64,000 nucleotides of DNA, from assembly GCF_049847105.1 (NCBI RefSeq), contig NZ_JBNCNS010000005.1, positions 186,001-250,000 on the forward strand, read 5' to 3'. A model generated the notes under the pieces. It did not search any database. It was given only the letters and a program-made list of their open reading frames with translations, and was not told the origin of the DNA. Position 1 is the first letter of the stretch; each line of letters begins with the position of its first letter. Below, in pieces: positions 51,361-59,934 of this stretch. The DNA comes from Gordonia sp049847105. Lineage in GTDB: Bacteria; Actinomycetota; Actinomycetes; Mycobacteriales; Mycobacteriaceae. The position numbers were made by a program, and so were the translations under genes.

Positions 51361-53103
51361 GTGATCACACGGATGTCGACCCTGTTCCTGCGTACTCTCC
51401 GCGACGATCCGGCCGACGCCGAGGTGCCCAGCCACAAGCTGTTGGTCCGGGCGGGTTACGTGCGCCGTACCGCCCCCGGCGTCTACAGCTGGCTGCCGCT
51501 GGGCCTGCGCGTCCTCAAGGCCGTCGAGAACGTCGTCCGGGAGGAGATGGCCGCGATCGGCGGGCAGGAGATCCTCCTGCCTGCGCTGCTGCCGCGTGAC
51601 CCCTACGAGTCGACCGGCAGGTGGACCGAGTACGGCGACAGCCTGTTTCGGCTCAAGGACCGCAAAGGTGCGGACATGTTGCTCGGCCCGACGCACGAGG
51701 AGTTGTTCACCCAACTCGTGAAGGGCGAGTACTCCTCGTACAAGGATCTGCCGGTGATCCTCTACCAGATCCAGACCAAATACCGCGACGAGGAGCGGCC
51801 CCGGGCGGGCATCCTGCGCGGCCGTGAGTTCGTCATGAAGGATGCCTACTCCTTCGACCTCGACGACGACGGGCTCAAGACGTCCTACAACGCGCACCGC
51901 GAGGCGTATCAGAAGATCTTCCGGCGCCTGGACGTCAGTTATGTGATCGTCGCCGCGACGTCGGGGGCGATGGGGGGCAGCGCGTCTGAGGAGTTCCTCG
52001 CGGAGAGCGAGGTCGGCGAGGACACGTTCGTGCGGTGTCTCGACTCGGGTTATGCGGCGAACGTGGAAGCGGTGATCACACCCGCGCCAGCACCGATCCC
52101 GTTCGAGGGGCTCCCCGAGGCCACGGTGCACGACACGCCGGACACCCCGACCATCGAGACCCTGGTGCAGTGGGCGAACACCACCTTCGAGCACACCTAC
52201 GGCGGTTACGACACGTTGAAGAACGTGATGGTGAAGATCCGTCAGCCGGGTGGCGACTGGGAGATCACCGGTATCGGTGTCCCCGGCGACCGCGAGGTCG
52301 ACATGAAGCGGCTCGAGGCCGCCGTCGAACCGGCCGAGGTGGAGTTGCTGACCGACGAGGACTTCGCCGCGAACCCGTTCCTGGTCAAGGGGTACATCGG
52401 CCCGAAGGGGTTGGCGGCCAACGGGATCAAGTTTCTGGTGGATCCGCGCGTGGTGGACGGTACGTCGTGGATCACCGGTGCCGACGAATCGGGGAGGCAC
52501 TACGTCGGTCTGGTGGCCGGTCGGGACTTCACCCCCGACGGCACCGTCGAGGCGGCGGAGGTGCGCGACGGCGACCCGTCCCCGGACGGCAAGGGCTCGC
52601 TCGTCGCCGCCAAGGGCATCGAGATCGGCCACATCTTCCAGCTGGGCCAGAAGTACACCAACGCCTTCGAGGTGGACGTCCTCGGCGAGAGTGGCAAGCC
52701 GGTGCGTCTCACCATGGGCTCCTATGGCGTCGGCGTCTCACGACTGGTCGCGGTGATCGCCGAACAGTGTCATGACGAGAAGGGGCTGCGGTGGCCGCGT
52801 TCGGTCGCGCCGTTCGCGGTGCACCTTGTCATCGCGAACAAGGACGATGCCGCGATCACCGGCGCGCACGAATTGGCCGCGGATCTCGACGCGGCCGGAT
52901 TGTCGGTGTTGCTCGACGATCGCAAGGCCTCGCCCGGCGTGAAGTTCAAGGACGCCGAACTGCTCGGGATGCCCGTCGTCGTGGTGGTGGGTCGCGGATA
53001 TGCCAACGGCACCATCGAGATCCGCGACCGTTTCACCGGCGAGACCTCCGAGGTCGCCGTCGCGGACGCCGTCGCGCAGGTGACTGAGGCCGCCCGCAGC
53101 TGA
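51361..53103 (+). CDS. proS: Prolyl-tRNA synthetase
   Basis: 580 residues from GTG 51361 (or ATG 51373), with AAGGTG just before. Seen: class II motif segments YVRRTAPGVYSWLPLGLRVL, RLKDRKGADMLLGPTHEELF and RDEERPRAGILRGREFVMKD, an editing insertion (INS) domain in the middle, KPVRLTMGSYGVGVSRLVAV (motif 3) and a C-terminal anticodon-binding domain. Bacterial-type ProS. Same place as Rv2845c. Confidence 0.97.
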   Translation: MITRMSTLFLRTLRDDPADAEVPSHKLLVRAGYVRRTAPGVYSWLPLGLRVLKAVENVVREEMAAIGGQEILLPALLPRDPYESTGRWTEYGDSLFRLKDRKGADMLLGPTHEELFTQLVKGEYSSYKDLPVILYQIQTKYRDEERPRAGILRGREFVMKDAYSFDLDDDGLKTSYNAHREAYQKIFRRLDVSYVIVAATSGAMGGSASEEFLAESEVGEDTFVRCLDSGYAANVEAVITPAPAPIPFEGLPEATVHDTPDTPTIETLVQWANTTFEHTYGGYDTLKNVMVKIRQPGGDWEITGIGVPGDREVDMKRLEAAVEPAEVELLTDEDFAANPFLVKGYIGPKGLAANGIKFLVDPRVVDGTSWITGADESGRHYVGLVAGRDFTPDGTVEAAEVRDGDPSPDGKGSLVAAKGIEIGHIFQLGQKYTNAFEVDVLGESGKPVRLTMGSYGVGVSRLVAVIAEQCHDEKGLRWPRSVAPFAVHLVIANKDDAAITGAHELAADLDAAGLSVLLDDRKASPGVKFKDAELLGMPVVVVVGRGYANGTIEIRDRFTGETSEVAVADAVAQVTEAARS

Positions 53104-53195
53104 GGCCGGTTTCCGCTTCTGCTGAGCGGTGCTGTCGACGCGATGACGGTTGCTGTCGGCGGGATTCGCGTAGCTGCCGGTGGGCGGGGCGGGCT

Positions 53196-53630
53196 TCAGC
53201 CGGGTCGGCCCGGAAAGGCGACCGTCGCCGGCGAGATCCGCACTGCGACTCGCCAGGTGCCTGCGCGGACCGATGAGTCGCTGAGGCCGTCGAGCCCCAG
53301 CCGGCGGGCGGCGCCGTCCTCGGCACGCTCCAGGACGGACCGATACGCGACCGTGCAGTCCACCTCGGCGGCGAGGAGTGCCTTCACCGCGGTGACCGAA
53401 TCGTCGACGGTCAGCGGCAGCGTGTAGCCGGCGGCCGACTCCGGAGCCGTGGTCTTGGCCGCGTTGAGCGCGGCCACGAGTTCATCCCGACGGGCCCGGT
53501 GGGCCGCGGCGTACTCGGCGACGGTGTCGCGCCGGGCGGCGGACACGAAGGCCGTGGACACGCCGTAGGTGAAGATCGCCGCATTCTCCGCGTCGACGGC
53601 CGCGGCCAGGGCATCGGTGGTCGCCGTCAT
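53196..53630 (-). CDS. Small ferritin-like DUF4439 protein
   Basis: 144 residues, all helical: AVDAENAAIFTYGVSTAFVS, then YAAAHRARRDELVAALNA, VTAVKALLAAEVDCTVAYRS and SSVRAGTWRVAVR. Two Glu-containing helices (AENAAIF, AEVDCTV) fit the ferritin-like DUF4439 family, but the full set of iron ligands is not obvious. ATG overlaps the stop of the lipoprotein gene (ATGA), so the two are coupled. Matches the Rv2844 position. Confidence 0.82.
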   Translation of the reverse strand: MTATTDALAAAVDAENAAIFTYGVSTAFVSAARRDTVAEYAAAHRARRDELVAALNAAKTTAPESAAGYTLPLTVDDSVTAVKALLAAEVDCTVAYRSVLERAEDGAARRLGLDGLSDSSVRAGTWRVAVRISPATVAFPGRPG

Positions 53631-54172
53631 GCGAGTTGTACCTCCACCATGCTCGTCACCGACGCGCTCACGCTGCCGGCGAGCCCTGCCGAATATCCGC
53701 TCAGGTCGACGCTCGCGTCGGCGGCCGTCCGCGCCGACCGGGCCAACTGCGCACGAAGGGCGTCGATGGTGTTCGCGGTCGGGGCCGGTGCCGGGGACGG
53801 CGAACTGTTCGGGGGTGTCGATGTGGGCGCCGACGACGGCGTCGCCGCGCCGGGTACCGAGATCCGCCCGGCGGTCTGCTCATCGAGGCGCGCGACCTCC
53901 TCACGGAGCGCCTTGGCGTGTTCACCCCGCTGCTCGGCGACCACGCCGAGCGCATTCGCGTACGCCGGTGTCCGAGGCGCCAGTGCCTGCGCGGAGGCCT
54001 GATCGGCGAATGCCGCATCAGCGAGTGGCACAAGTGCGGCCGCCGCGATCTGTTCGGGAGACGGCCCGCTGTCGCAGGCCGCCACCGTTGCCGCAGCGAC
54101 GGTTCCGACCGTGACGGCGAGGCCGCCGCGCAGAACCGCGCGGCGCGTCAGGGGTGAGGTCACGCGACACAT
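53627..54172 (-). CDS. Putative Tat-type lipoprotein, partner of the DUF4439 protein
   Basis: 181 residues from ATG 54172; GTG 54163 would give 178. Seen: a twin-Arg-like N-terminus (SPLTRRAVLRGGLAVTVGTV) ending in lipobox VAAC, a helical region (EQRGEHAKALREEVARLDEQ), a Pro/Ser/Thr/Ala-rich linker of ~30 residues, and a final helical part. It resembles Rv2843. It probably anchors to the outer face of the membrane. Function unknown; coupled to the ferritin-like protein, whose own sequence has no export signal, so a shared complex would have to span the membrane. Confidence 0.78.
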   Translation of the reverse strand: MCRVTSPLTRRAVLRGGLAVTVGTVAAATVAACDSGPSPEQIAAAALVPLADAAFADQASAQALAPRTPAYANALGVVAEQRGEHAKALREEVARLDEQTAGRISVPGAATPSSAPTSTPPNSSPSPAPAPTANTIDALRAQLARSARTAADASVDLSGYSAGLAGSVSASVTSMVEVQLA

Positions 54173-54347
54173 GATGCCAGTTGCTGCGGCCGTGGCCCGG
54201 ACGGACGCGGGGGTCATGTCCGACGGGTCCGGGGTCGGCGCCCCGGCCGATCCGCATCCACTAGGATGATTGCGTCTCACCGGTCGAGTGGCCGCCCAGC
54301 GGCGCCCCCGGGAGTGCCGTCGGGACAACTGAAGACGAGGAGCGCCC

Positions 54348-54890
54348 GTGCCGATCACCGCCGAACAGGTGAGCCGACTCGTCGAACCAGTCGTCTCCGG
54401 TCGAGGATTCGATCTCGAGGACGTCGTCGTCACCGGGGTGGCCGATCGCACCGAGCTCACCGTCGTGGTCGACCGCGACGGTGGCGGTGATCTCGATGTC
54501 CTCGCCGACCTGAGTCGCGAACTCTCCGATCTCCTCGACAGCGCGCCGTCGATCGGCGACGCCGCCTACACCCTCGAGGTCACCTCGCCGGGCGTGGACC
54601 GTCCGCTGACCGCCGCGCGGCACTGGCAGCGGGCGCGCGGTCGCAAGGTCGCGGTCGAGATCGCCGCCGACGACGACGCGTCGCCGCGTCGCGTCACCGG
54701 TCGCGCCGGTCCCGTCGACGACGGCCGGGTACTTCTCGTGGTCAACGAACGTGGGCGACTCCGCACCGAGACGGTCGAGCTCGACTCGGTGACCACCGCC
54801 GTCGTGCAGGTCGATTTCGGACAGCCGAGCGCCACCGAACTGCAGATGTGCGGGCTCGATCCCGACGAGATCCGCCGCAGACGGTCCTGA
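54348..54890 (+). CDS. rimP: Ribosome maturation factor RimP
   Basis: 180 residues with a GTG start and GACGAGGA before it. Assists 30S assembly. Seen: N-terminal domain with VSRLVEPVVSGRGFDLEDVV, the conserved YTLEVTSPGVDRPLTAARHW, and a C-terminal SH3-like barrel ending FGQPSATELQMCGLDPDEIR. First gene of the translation cluster that continues with nusA. Confidence 0.93.
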   Translation: MPITAEQVSRLVEPVVSGRGFDLEDVVVTGVADRTELTVVVDRDGGGDLDVLADLSRELSDLLDSAPSIGDAAYTLEVTSPGVDRPLTAARHWQRARGRKVAVEIAADDDASPRRVTGRAGPVDDGRVLLVVNERGRLRTETVELDSVTTAVVQVDFGQPSATELQMCGLDPDEIRRRRS

Positions 54891-54955
54891 GCCGACCGGA
54901 CACGCCGGGAGTTCCGGTTCCACGATCGAGCAGGATCTGCGCACAATCGAAACGG

Positions 54956-54984
54956 ACAAATGAATACGAAGCGACAAATGAATA
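54956..54984 (+). repeat. 18-bp-spaced direct repeat before nusA
   Basis: ACAAATGAATA occurs at 54956-54966 and 54974-54984, with start-to-start distance 18 bp. The region is AT-rich for this genome. It looks like a short local duplication, and in both copies an ATG is preserved in the same frame. Confidence 0.6.
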
Positions 54985-55001
54985 GGAGCTCAAATCCATG
55001 A
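54960..55001 (+). other. Possible 13-codon leader ORF overlapping the nusA start
   Basis: An ATG at 54960 opens a frame reading MNTKRQMNRSSNP and ends with a TGA at 54999-55001 that overlaps the nusA ATG by one codon position (ATGA). Its last codons cover the nusA ribosome-binding site AGGAG (54984-54988). Such overlap can couple translation. The upstream site for the leader itself is weak. Confidence 0.35.
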
Positions 55002-56035
55002 ACATCGACATCAACGCGCTCCGCATGATCGAGGCGGACAAGGGTATCTCGATCGACACGGTCATCACCGCGATCGAGACCGCGCTGTTGACCGCGTACC
55101 GCCACACCGACGGGTTCGCGCCGCACGCCCGCATCGACGTCAACCGCAAGACCGGCGCGGTGCGGGTGATGGCGCAGGAACTCGACGACACCGGCGAGGT
55201 CGTGCACGAGTGGGACGACACCCCGGAGGGATTCGGCCGGATCGCGGCCACCACGGCCCGCCAGGTCATCCTGCAACGACTGCGTGACGCGGAGAACGAG
55301 AAGAACTTCGGCGACTTCGTCACCCACGAGGGCGAGATCGTCGGTGGCGTGGTCCAGCAGGACGCCCGTGCGAACGCCCGCGGGATGATCGTCGTGGCCA
55401 TCGGCAGCGACGCCAACACCGCCGAAGGGGTGATCCCGCCCGCCGAGCAGGTGCCCGGCGAGACCTACACCCACGGTGACCGCATCAAGTGCTACGTCGT
55501 CGGGGTGTCCCGGGGACCGCGGGGCCCGCAGATCACCCTCTCGCGTACCCACCCGAACCTCGTCCGCAAGTTGTTCTCGCTCGAGGTACCCGAGATCGAG
55601 GACGGGTCGGTCGAGATCGTCGCGGTGGCTCGCGAGGCGGGACACCGCTCCAAGATCGCCGTGCACACCGGGGTCAGCGGCCTCAATGCGAAAGGTGCCT
55701 GCATCGGTCCGATGGGTCAGCGCGTCCGCAACGTGATGAGCGAGCTCGCCGGCGAGAAGATCGACATCATCGACTACGACACGGAACCCGGGGCGTTCGT
55801 CGGGAATGCACTCTCACCCGCGAAGGTTGTCTCGGTCGAGGTGATCGACCTCGCGGCCAAGGCGGCCCGGGTGGTGGTGCCGGATTATCAGCTGTCGCTG
55901 GCCATCGGCAAGGAAGGCCAGAACGCGCGGCTGGCCGCACGCCTGACGGGTTGGCGGATCGACATCCGGTCGGATGCCGATCCCGCGCCGCCGGCAGCTG
56001 ACGGGCCCTCTTCCGACGTCCCGCACACCAACTGA
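54998..56035 (+). CDS. nusA: Transcription termination/antitermination factor NusA
   Basis: 345 residues, the actinobacterial length without the C-terminal acidic repeats of E. coli. Seen: N-terminal RNA-polymerase-binding domain (LRMIEADKGISIDTVI), S1 domain (GEIVGGVVQQDARANARGMI), and two KH domains (GACIGPMGQRVRNVMSELAG, SLAIGKEGQNARLAARLTGW). AGGAG at 54984-54988. Followed by ylxR and infB. Confidence 0.96.
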   Translation: MNIDINALRMIEADKGISIDTVITAIETALLTAYRHTDGFAPHARIDVNRKTGAVRVMAQELDDTGEVVHEWDDTPEGFGRIAATTARQVILQRLRDAENEKNFGDFVTHEGEIVGGVVQQDARANARGMIVVAIGSDANTAEGVIPPAEQVPGETYTHGDRIKCYVVGVSRGPRGPQITLSRTHPNLVRKLFSLEVPEIEDGSVEIVAVAREAGHRSKIAVHTGVSGLNAKGACIGPMGQRVRNVMSELAGEKIDIIDYDTEPGAFVGNALSPAKVVSVEVIDLAAKAARVVVPDYQLSLAIGKEGQNARLAARLTGWRIDIRSDADPAPPAADGPSSDVPHTN

Positions 56036-56079
56036 GCAGCCGGTTGCCGGAGATGCGCAGGGGCGCGCTAGACTGATCG

Positions 56080-56439
56080 ATGGTTCAGCGAACTCTCCCG
56101 ACACCGGTCGAGGACGGGGCCGCGCGAGATGGTTCGGCCATCCGCGGGCCTGTCCGCACATGTGTCGGATGTCGGCAACGTGCCGAGGCAACGGCTCTGG
56201 TCCGGATTGTCGCCCGTCGGGGTGACGGTCCGCCGGTGACGGTGGTCGATCTCGCGAAGACCATGCCGGGACGGGGTGCTTGGTTGCACCCGCGACGGGA
56301 CTGTCTGTCCGCCGCGGTGCGACGCAAGGCATTTCCCTCGGCACTTCGGGCGCCCGGTCTGACCGTGGCACCCGACGACCTCGCCGAAGCAATCGGTGGG
56401 ATCACCGAAGTAGATGGCCTCAACGGCCGGAACAGGTAG
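56080..56439 (+). CDS. ylxR: YlxR/RnpM-family RNA-binding protein (DUF448)
   Basis: 119 residues. Seen: an extended N-terminus of ~25 residues, then the family motif RTCVGCRQRAEATALVRIV, GRGAWLHPRRDCLSAAVRRKAF and a basic tail region. In Firmicutes YlxR modulates RNase P. Conserved between nusA and infB. Confidence 0.9.
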   Translation: MVQRTLPTPVEDGAARDGSAIRGPVRTCVGCRQRAEATALVRIVARRGDGPPVTVVDLAKTMPGRGAWLHPRRDCLSAAVRRKAFPSALRAPGLTVAPDDLAEAIGGITEVDGLNGRNR

Positions 56440-56496
56440 CAGAAGACATGAGCACACCGTGAAGTACCCACGATGAGCGCGTTTCTAACGTAAACC

Positions 56497-56526
56497 GAGG
56501 TCGTAGCGGGCAGCCCGCTCGACCTC
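56497..56526 (+). promoter_or_regulatory. Hairpin just before the infB ribosome-binding site
   Basis: GAGGTCG (56497-56503) and AGCGGGC (56505-56511) pair with GCCCGCT (56513-56519) and CGACCTC (56520-56526), with one bulged T and a one-base centre, so a real 3-5-nt loop. It ends six bases before the site GAGGAGA at 56532-56538. It could be an attenuator or a translational control structure. Confidence 0.5.
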
Positions 56527-56541
56527 CAAGTGAGGAGAGCA

Positions 56542-59367
56542 GTGGCAGGCAAGGCCCGCGTGCATGAATTGGCCAAAGAACTCGGCGTGACGAGCAAGCA
56601 AGTGCTCGAGCGACTGAAGGAACAGGGCGAGTTCGTCAAATCAGCGTCGTCGACCGTCGAGGCCCCGGTGGCCCGTCGACTTCGCGAATCATTCCCCCAG
56701 AACTCAGGATCCAAGGACGCCCGGAAGTCGGCGGCCAAACCCGACGGCGCACCGAAGCCCGGTGGCAACGGTGCCGCGGCCAAGCCCGGGCAGGCCCGCC
56801 CTGGTCCCAAGCCGGGTGCACCCGCACCCGGCCCGACGGCCGCCGCTCCGGCGCCGGCCCCGGCGGCACCCGCGCCGACCCCGGCACCTGCACCGACCCC
56901 GGCGCCTGCGGCCCCGGCTGCGGAGGCCCCGGCCGCGCAGGCTCCCCACGCCGAGGCGCCGGCCGCCCAGGATTCGGGCGCCGCTGCACCGGCTCGCCCG
57001 GGACCGCGACCGGGCCCGAAGCCCGGCCCGCGCGCACCGCGCGTCGGCAACAACCCGTACTCGTCGGCACCGGCACCCGCTCCCCGTCCGCAGGCTCCGC
57101 GCCCCGGTCCCGGACAAGGCGGTCCTCGTCCGGGCGGCGGTCGTCCGGGCAGCACCGGACGACCCGGCCCCGCAGGTCAGGGCGGTCCCCGTCCGGCTCC
57201 GGGCCAGGGCGGTCCCCGTCCGAGCCCGGGCAGCATGCCCCCGCGTCCGAACCCGGGTGCAATGCCCAGTCGTGCGGCCCGTCCCGACGCCGGACGCCCA
57301 GGTCGTGGCGGACCGGGCGGCGGCAATCGTGGCGGCGGTGGCGGAGGCTACCGCGGTGGCGGTGGCGGTGCCCCGGGCGGCGCACCAGGTGGTGCTCCCG
57401 GTGGTTTCCGCGGTCGTCCCGGTGGCGGTGGCGGACGTGGCCGCGGCGGTGCCGCGGGTGCGTTCGGTCGCCCCGGTGGTGCACCGCGCAGGGGACGCAA
57501 GTCGAAGCGTCAGAAGCGTCAGGAATACGACTCGATGCAGGCGCCCGCCGTCGGCGGCGTGCGTTTGCCACGTGGTAACGGCGAGACCATTCGGCTCGCC
57601 CGCGGCGCATCGCTGTCGGACTTCGCCGACAAGATCGACGCGAACCCGGCATCGTTGGTGCAGGCGCTGTTCAACCTCGGCGAGATGGTCACCGCAACCG
57701 AGTCGGTGAACGACGAGACGTTGGAACTGCTCGGTTCCGAGATGAACTACACCGTCCAGGTCGTCAGCCCGGAGGACGAGGATCGTGAGCTCCTGCAGAG
57801 CTTCGACCTCACTTACGGCGAGGACGAGGGCGACGACGAGGATCTCGAACAGCGTCCGCCGGTGGTGACCGTCATGGGTCACGTCGATCACGGTAAGACC
57901 CGCCTGCTGGACACCATCCGTAAGGCCAATGTCCGTGAGGGCGAGGCCGGCGGCATCACCCAGCACATCGGTGCGTACCAGGTCAACACTCACCTCAACG
58001 GCGACGATCGTCTGGTCACCTTCATCGACACCCCGGGTCACGAGGCCTTCACGGCCATGCGTGCCCGCGGCGCGAAGGCCACCGACATCGCGATCCTGGT
58101 GGTCGCGGCCGACGACGGCGTCATGCCGCAGACCGTCGAGGCCGTCAACCACGCGCAGGCCGCTGACGTGCCGATCGTGGTGGCGGTCAACAAGATCGAC
58201 AAGGAAGGCGCCGATCCGCAGAAGATCCGCGGACAGCTCACCGAATACGGGCTGATCCCCGAGGAGTACGGCGGCGAGAGCATGTTCGTCGACATCTCGG
58301 CGAAGCAGGGCGAGAACATCGACGCACTGCTCGAAGCCGTGCTGCTGACCGCGGACGCCTCGCTCGACCTGCGGGCGAACCCGGACATGGACGCCCAGGG
58401 TGTCGCGATCGAGGCCCACCTCGACCGCGGCCGCGGCCCGGTGGCAACCGTGCTGGTCCAGCGCGGCACGCTCAAGGTCGGCGACTCGATCGTCGCCGGT
58501 GACGCCTACGGACGTGTCCGGCGCATGGTCGACGAGCACGGCAACGACGTCGCCGAGGCGCTGCCGTCGCGACCTGTTCAGGTCATCGGGTTCACCTCGG
58601 TGCCCGGCGCGGGCGACAACCTGCTCGTCGTCGAGGAGGACCGAACCGCACGGCAGATCGCCGACCGTCGCAATGCGCGCAAGCGCAATGCCTTGGCCGC
58701 GCGCAGCCGTAAGCGGATCAGTCTGGAAGACCTGGATTCGGCTCTCAAGGAGACCAGTCAGCTCAACCTGATCGTCAAGGGCGACAACTCCGGTACGGTC
58801 GAGGCTCTCGAAGAGGCACTCCTGGGTATCGACATGGGCGACGAAGTGGCACTCCGGGTCATCGACCGCGGTGTCGGCGGCGTCACCGAGACCAACGTCA
58901 ACCTGGCGACGGCCTCGGACGCGATCATCATCGGCTTCAACGTTCGCGCGGAGGGCAAGGCCACCGAGCTGGCCAACCGCGAGGGCGTCGACATCCGGTA
59001 CTACTCGGTGATCTACCAGGCGATCGACGAGATCGAGAGCGCGCTCAAGGGCATGCTCAAGCCGGTCTACGAAGAGGTGGAGCTCGGCCGCGCCGAGATC
59101 CGCGCGATCTTCAAGTCGTCGAAGGTCGGCAACATCGCCGGCTGCCTGGTGCAATCGGGCATCGTCCGCCGCAACGCGAAGGCACGGCTGCTGCGCGACA
59201 ACGTCGTGGTCGCCGAGAACCTCACCGTTGCGTCCCTCAAGCGCGAGAAGGACGATGTCACCGAGGTCCGCGACGGGTATGAGTGTGGTCTCACGCTCAC
59301 CTACAGCGACATCAAGGTCGACGACGTGATCGAGAGTTACGAACTACAGGAGAAGCCGCGCGACTGA
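56542..59367 (+). CDS. infB: Translation initiation factor IF-2
   Basis: 941 residues from GTG 56542, with GAGGAGA at 56532-56538; an in-frame GTG at 56530 lies before that site and is rejected. Seen: N-terminal IF2_N domain (KARVHELAKELGVTSKQVLE), a very long Pro/Ala/Gly/Arg-rich linker (about residues 60-320), a second IF2_N-like part, then the GTPase with VMGHVDHGKTRLLDTI, IDTPGHEAFTAMR and VNKIDKEG, and domains II-IV. Longer than the ~900 of mycobacteria because of the linker. A strong terminator follows. Confidence 0.97.
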   Translation: MAGKARVHELAKELGVTSKQVLERLKEQGEFVKSASSTVEAPVARRLRESFPQNSGSKDARKSAAKPDGAPKPGGNGAAAKPGQARPGPKPGAPAPGPTAAAPAPAPAAPAPTPAPAPTPAPAAPAAEAPAAQAPHAEAPAAQDSGAAAPARPGPRPGPKPGPRAPRVGNNPYSSAPAPAPRPQAPRPGPGQGGPRPGGGRPGSTGRPGPAGQGGPRPAPGQGGPRPSPGSMPPRPNPGAMPSRAARPDAGRPGRGGPGGGNRGGGGGGYRGGGGGAPGGAPGGAPGGFRGRPGGGGGRGRGGAAGAFGRPGGAPRRGRKSKRQKRQEYDSMQAPAVGGVRLPRGNGETIRLARGASLSDFADKIDANPASLVQALFNLGEMVTATESVNDETLELLGSEMNYTVQVVSPEDEDRELLQSFDLTYGEDEGDDEDLEQRPPVVTVMGHVDHGKTRLLDTIRKANVREGEAGGITQHIGAYQVNTHLNGDDRLVTFIDTPGHEAFTAMRARGAKATDIAILVVAADDGVMPQTVEAVNHAQAADVPIVVAVNKIDKEGADPQKIRGQLTEYGLIPEEYGGESMFVDISAKQGENIDALLEAVLLTADASLDLRANPDMDAQGVAIEAHLDRGRGPVATVLVQRGTLKVGDSIVAGDAYGRVRRMVDEHGNDVAEALPSRPVQVIGFTSVPGAGDNLLVVEEDRTARQIADRRNARKRNALAARSRKRISLEDLDSALKETSQLNLIVKGDNSGTVEALEEALLGIDMGDEVALRVIDRGVGGVTETNVNLATASDAIIIGFNVRAEGKATELANREGVDIRYYSVIYQAIDEIESALKGMLKPVYEEVELGRAEIRAIFKSSKVGNIAGCLVQSGIVRRNAKARLLRDNVVVAENLTVASLKREKDDVTEVRDGYECGLTLTYSDIKVDDVIESYELQEKPRD

Positions 59368-59389
59368 GGTCCGCGCGCCGTCTGCCGAT

Positions 59390-59440
59390 CTCCCCTTCCC
59401 GTCCGCGCCATCGAGTGCGGACGGGAAGGGGAGTGGTTTT
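59390..59440 (+). terminator. Rho-independent terminator between infB and rbfA
   Basis: CTCCCCTTCCCGTCCGC (59390-59406) pairs perfectly with 59417-59433 over a 10-nt loop, then TGG and a TTTT run (59437-59440). This is one of the most typical intrinsic terminators in the window, yet rbfA begins 20 bp further on in the same direction, so it likely attenuates rather than ends the operon, or rbfA has its own promoter. Confidence 0.7.
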
Positions 59441-59460
59441 CCCGATGGAAAGGATCGAAG

Positions 59461-59934
59461 ATGGTTGATTCGGCGAGGGCTGCCCGGATGGCAAAGCGCA
59501 TCTCGTCGATCGTCGCCTCGGCGATCGGCACCGAGATCAAGGACCCGCGGCTCGCCTACGTGACGATCACCGACGCTCGTGTCACCAACGATCTGCATGA
59601 TGCAACGCTCTTCTACACCGTGATGGGTGAGTCGATCGACGCCGAACCCGACTACGAGGCCGCGGCGGCCGGACTGGCCAAGGCCACCGGCATCCTGCGC
59701 TCCAAGGTCGGCGCAGGCACCGGGGTGCGGTTCACGCCGACGCTCACGTTTGTGCTCGACACGGTTCCGGACTCCGCCCGGCACATGGAAGAGCTCGTCG
59801 CCCGGGCCCGTGCCAATGACGAGATGGTGGCGCGACGGGCGCAGGAGGCAACTCCGGCAGGCGATGTCGACCCCTACCGGTCCCATGAGGACGACACCGA
59901 GAACGGCACGAGCAAGGACGGCTCCGTCGAGTGA
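59461..59934 (+). CDS. rbfA: Ribosome-binding factor A
   Basis: 157 residues. Helps 16S rRNA maturation. Seen: ARAARMAKRISSIVASAIGT, then IKDPRLAYVTITDARVTNDL, LRSKVGAGTGVRFTPTLTFV and LDTVPDSARHMEELVARA; the KH-like fold. The C-terminal ~35 residues are a polar extension. GAAAGGA at 59450-59456 is the likely site. Its stop overlaps the next GTG (GTGA). Confidence 0.95.
   Translation: MVDSARAARMAKRISSIVASAIGTEIKDPRLAYVTITDARVTNDLHDATLFYTVMGESIDAEPDYEAAAAGLAKATGILRSKVGAGTGVRFTPTLTFVLDTVPDSARHMEELVARARANDEMVARRAQEATPAGDVDPYRSHEDDTENGTSKDGSVE

Noticed and set aside
56700..57500. Repetitive GC-rich DNA that looks like a repeat array or unstable region
   Set aside because: It is the coding sequence of the Pro/Ala/Gly/Arg-rich linker of IF-2, a normal feature in actinobacteria, without exact tandem units.
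56704..59154. An 816-codon open frame opposite infB
   Set aside because: Low-complexity Arg/Thr/Ala-rich translation caused by the infB repeat linker and codon bias.
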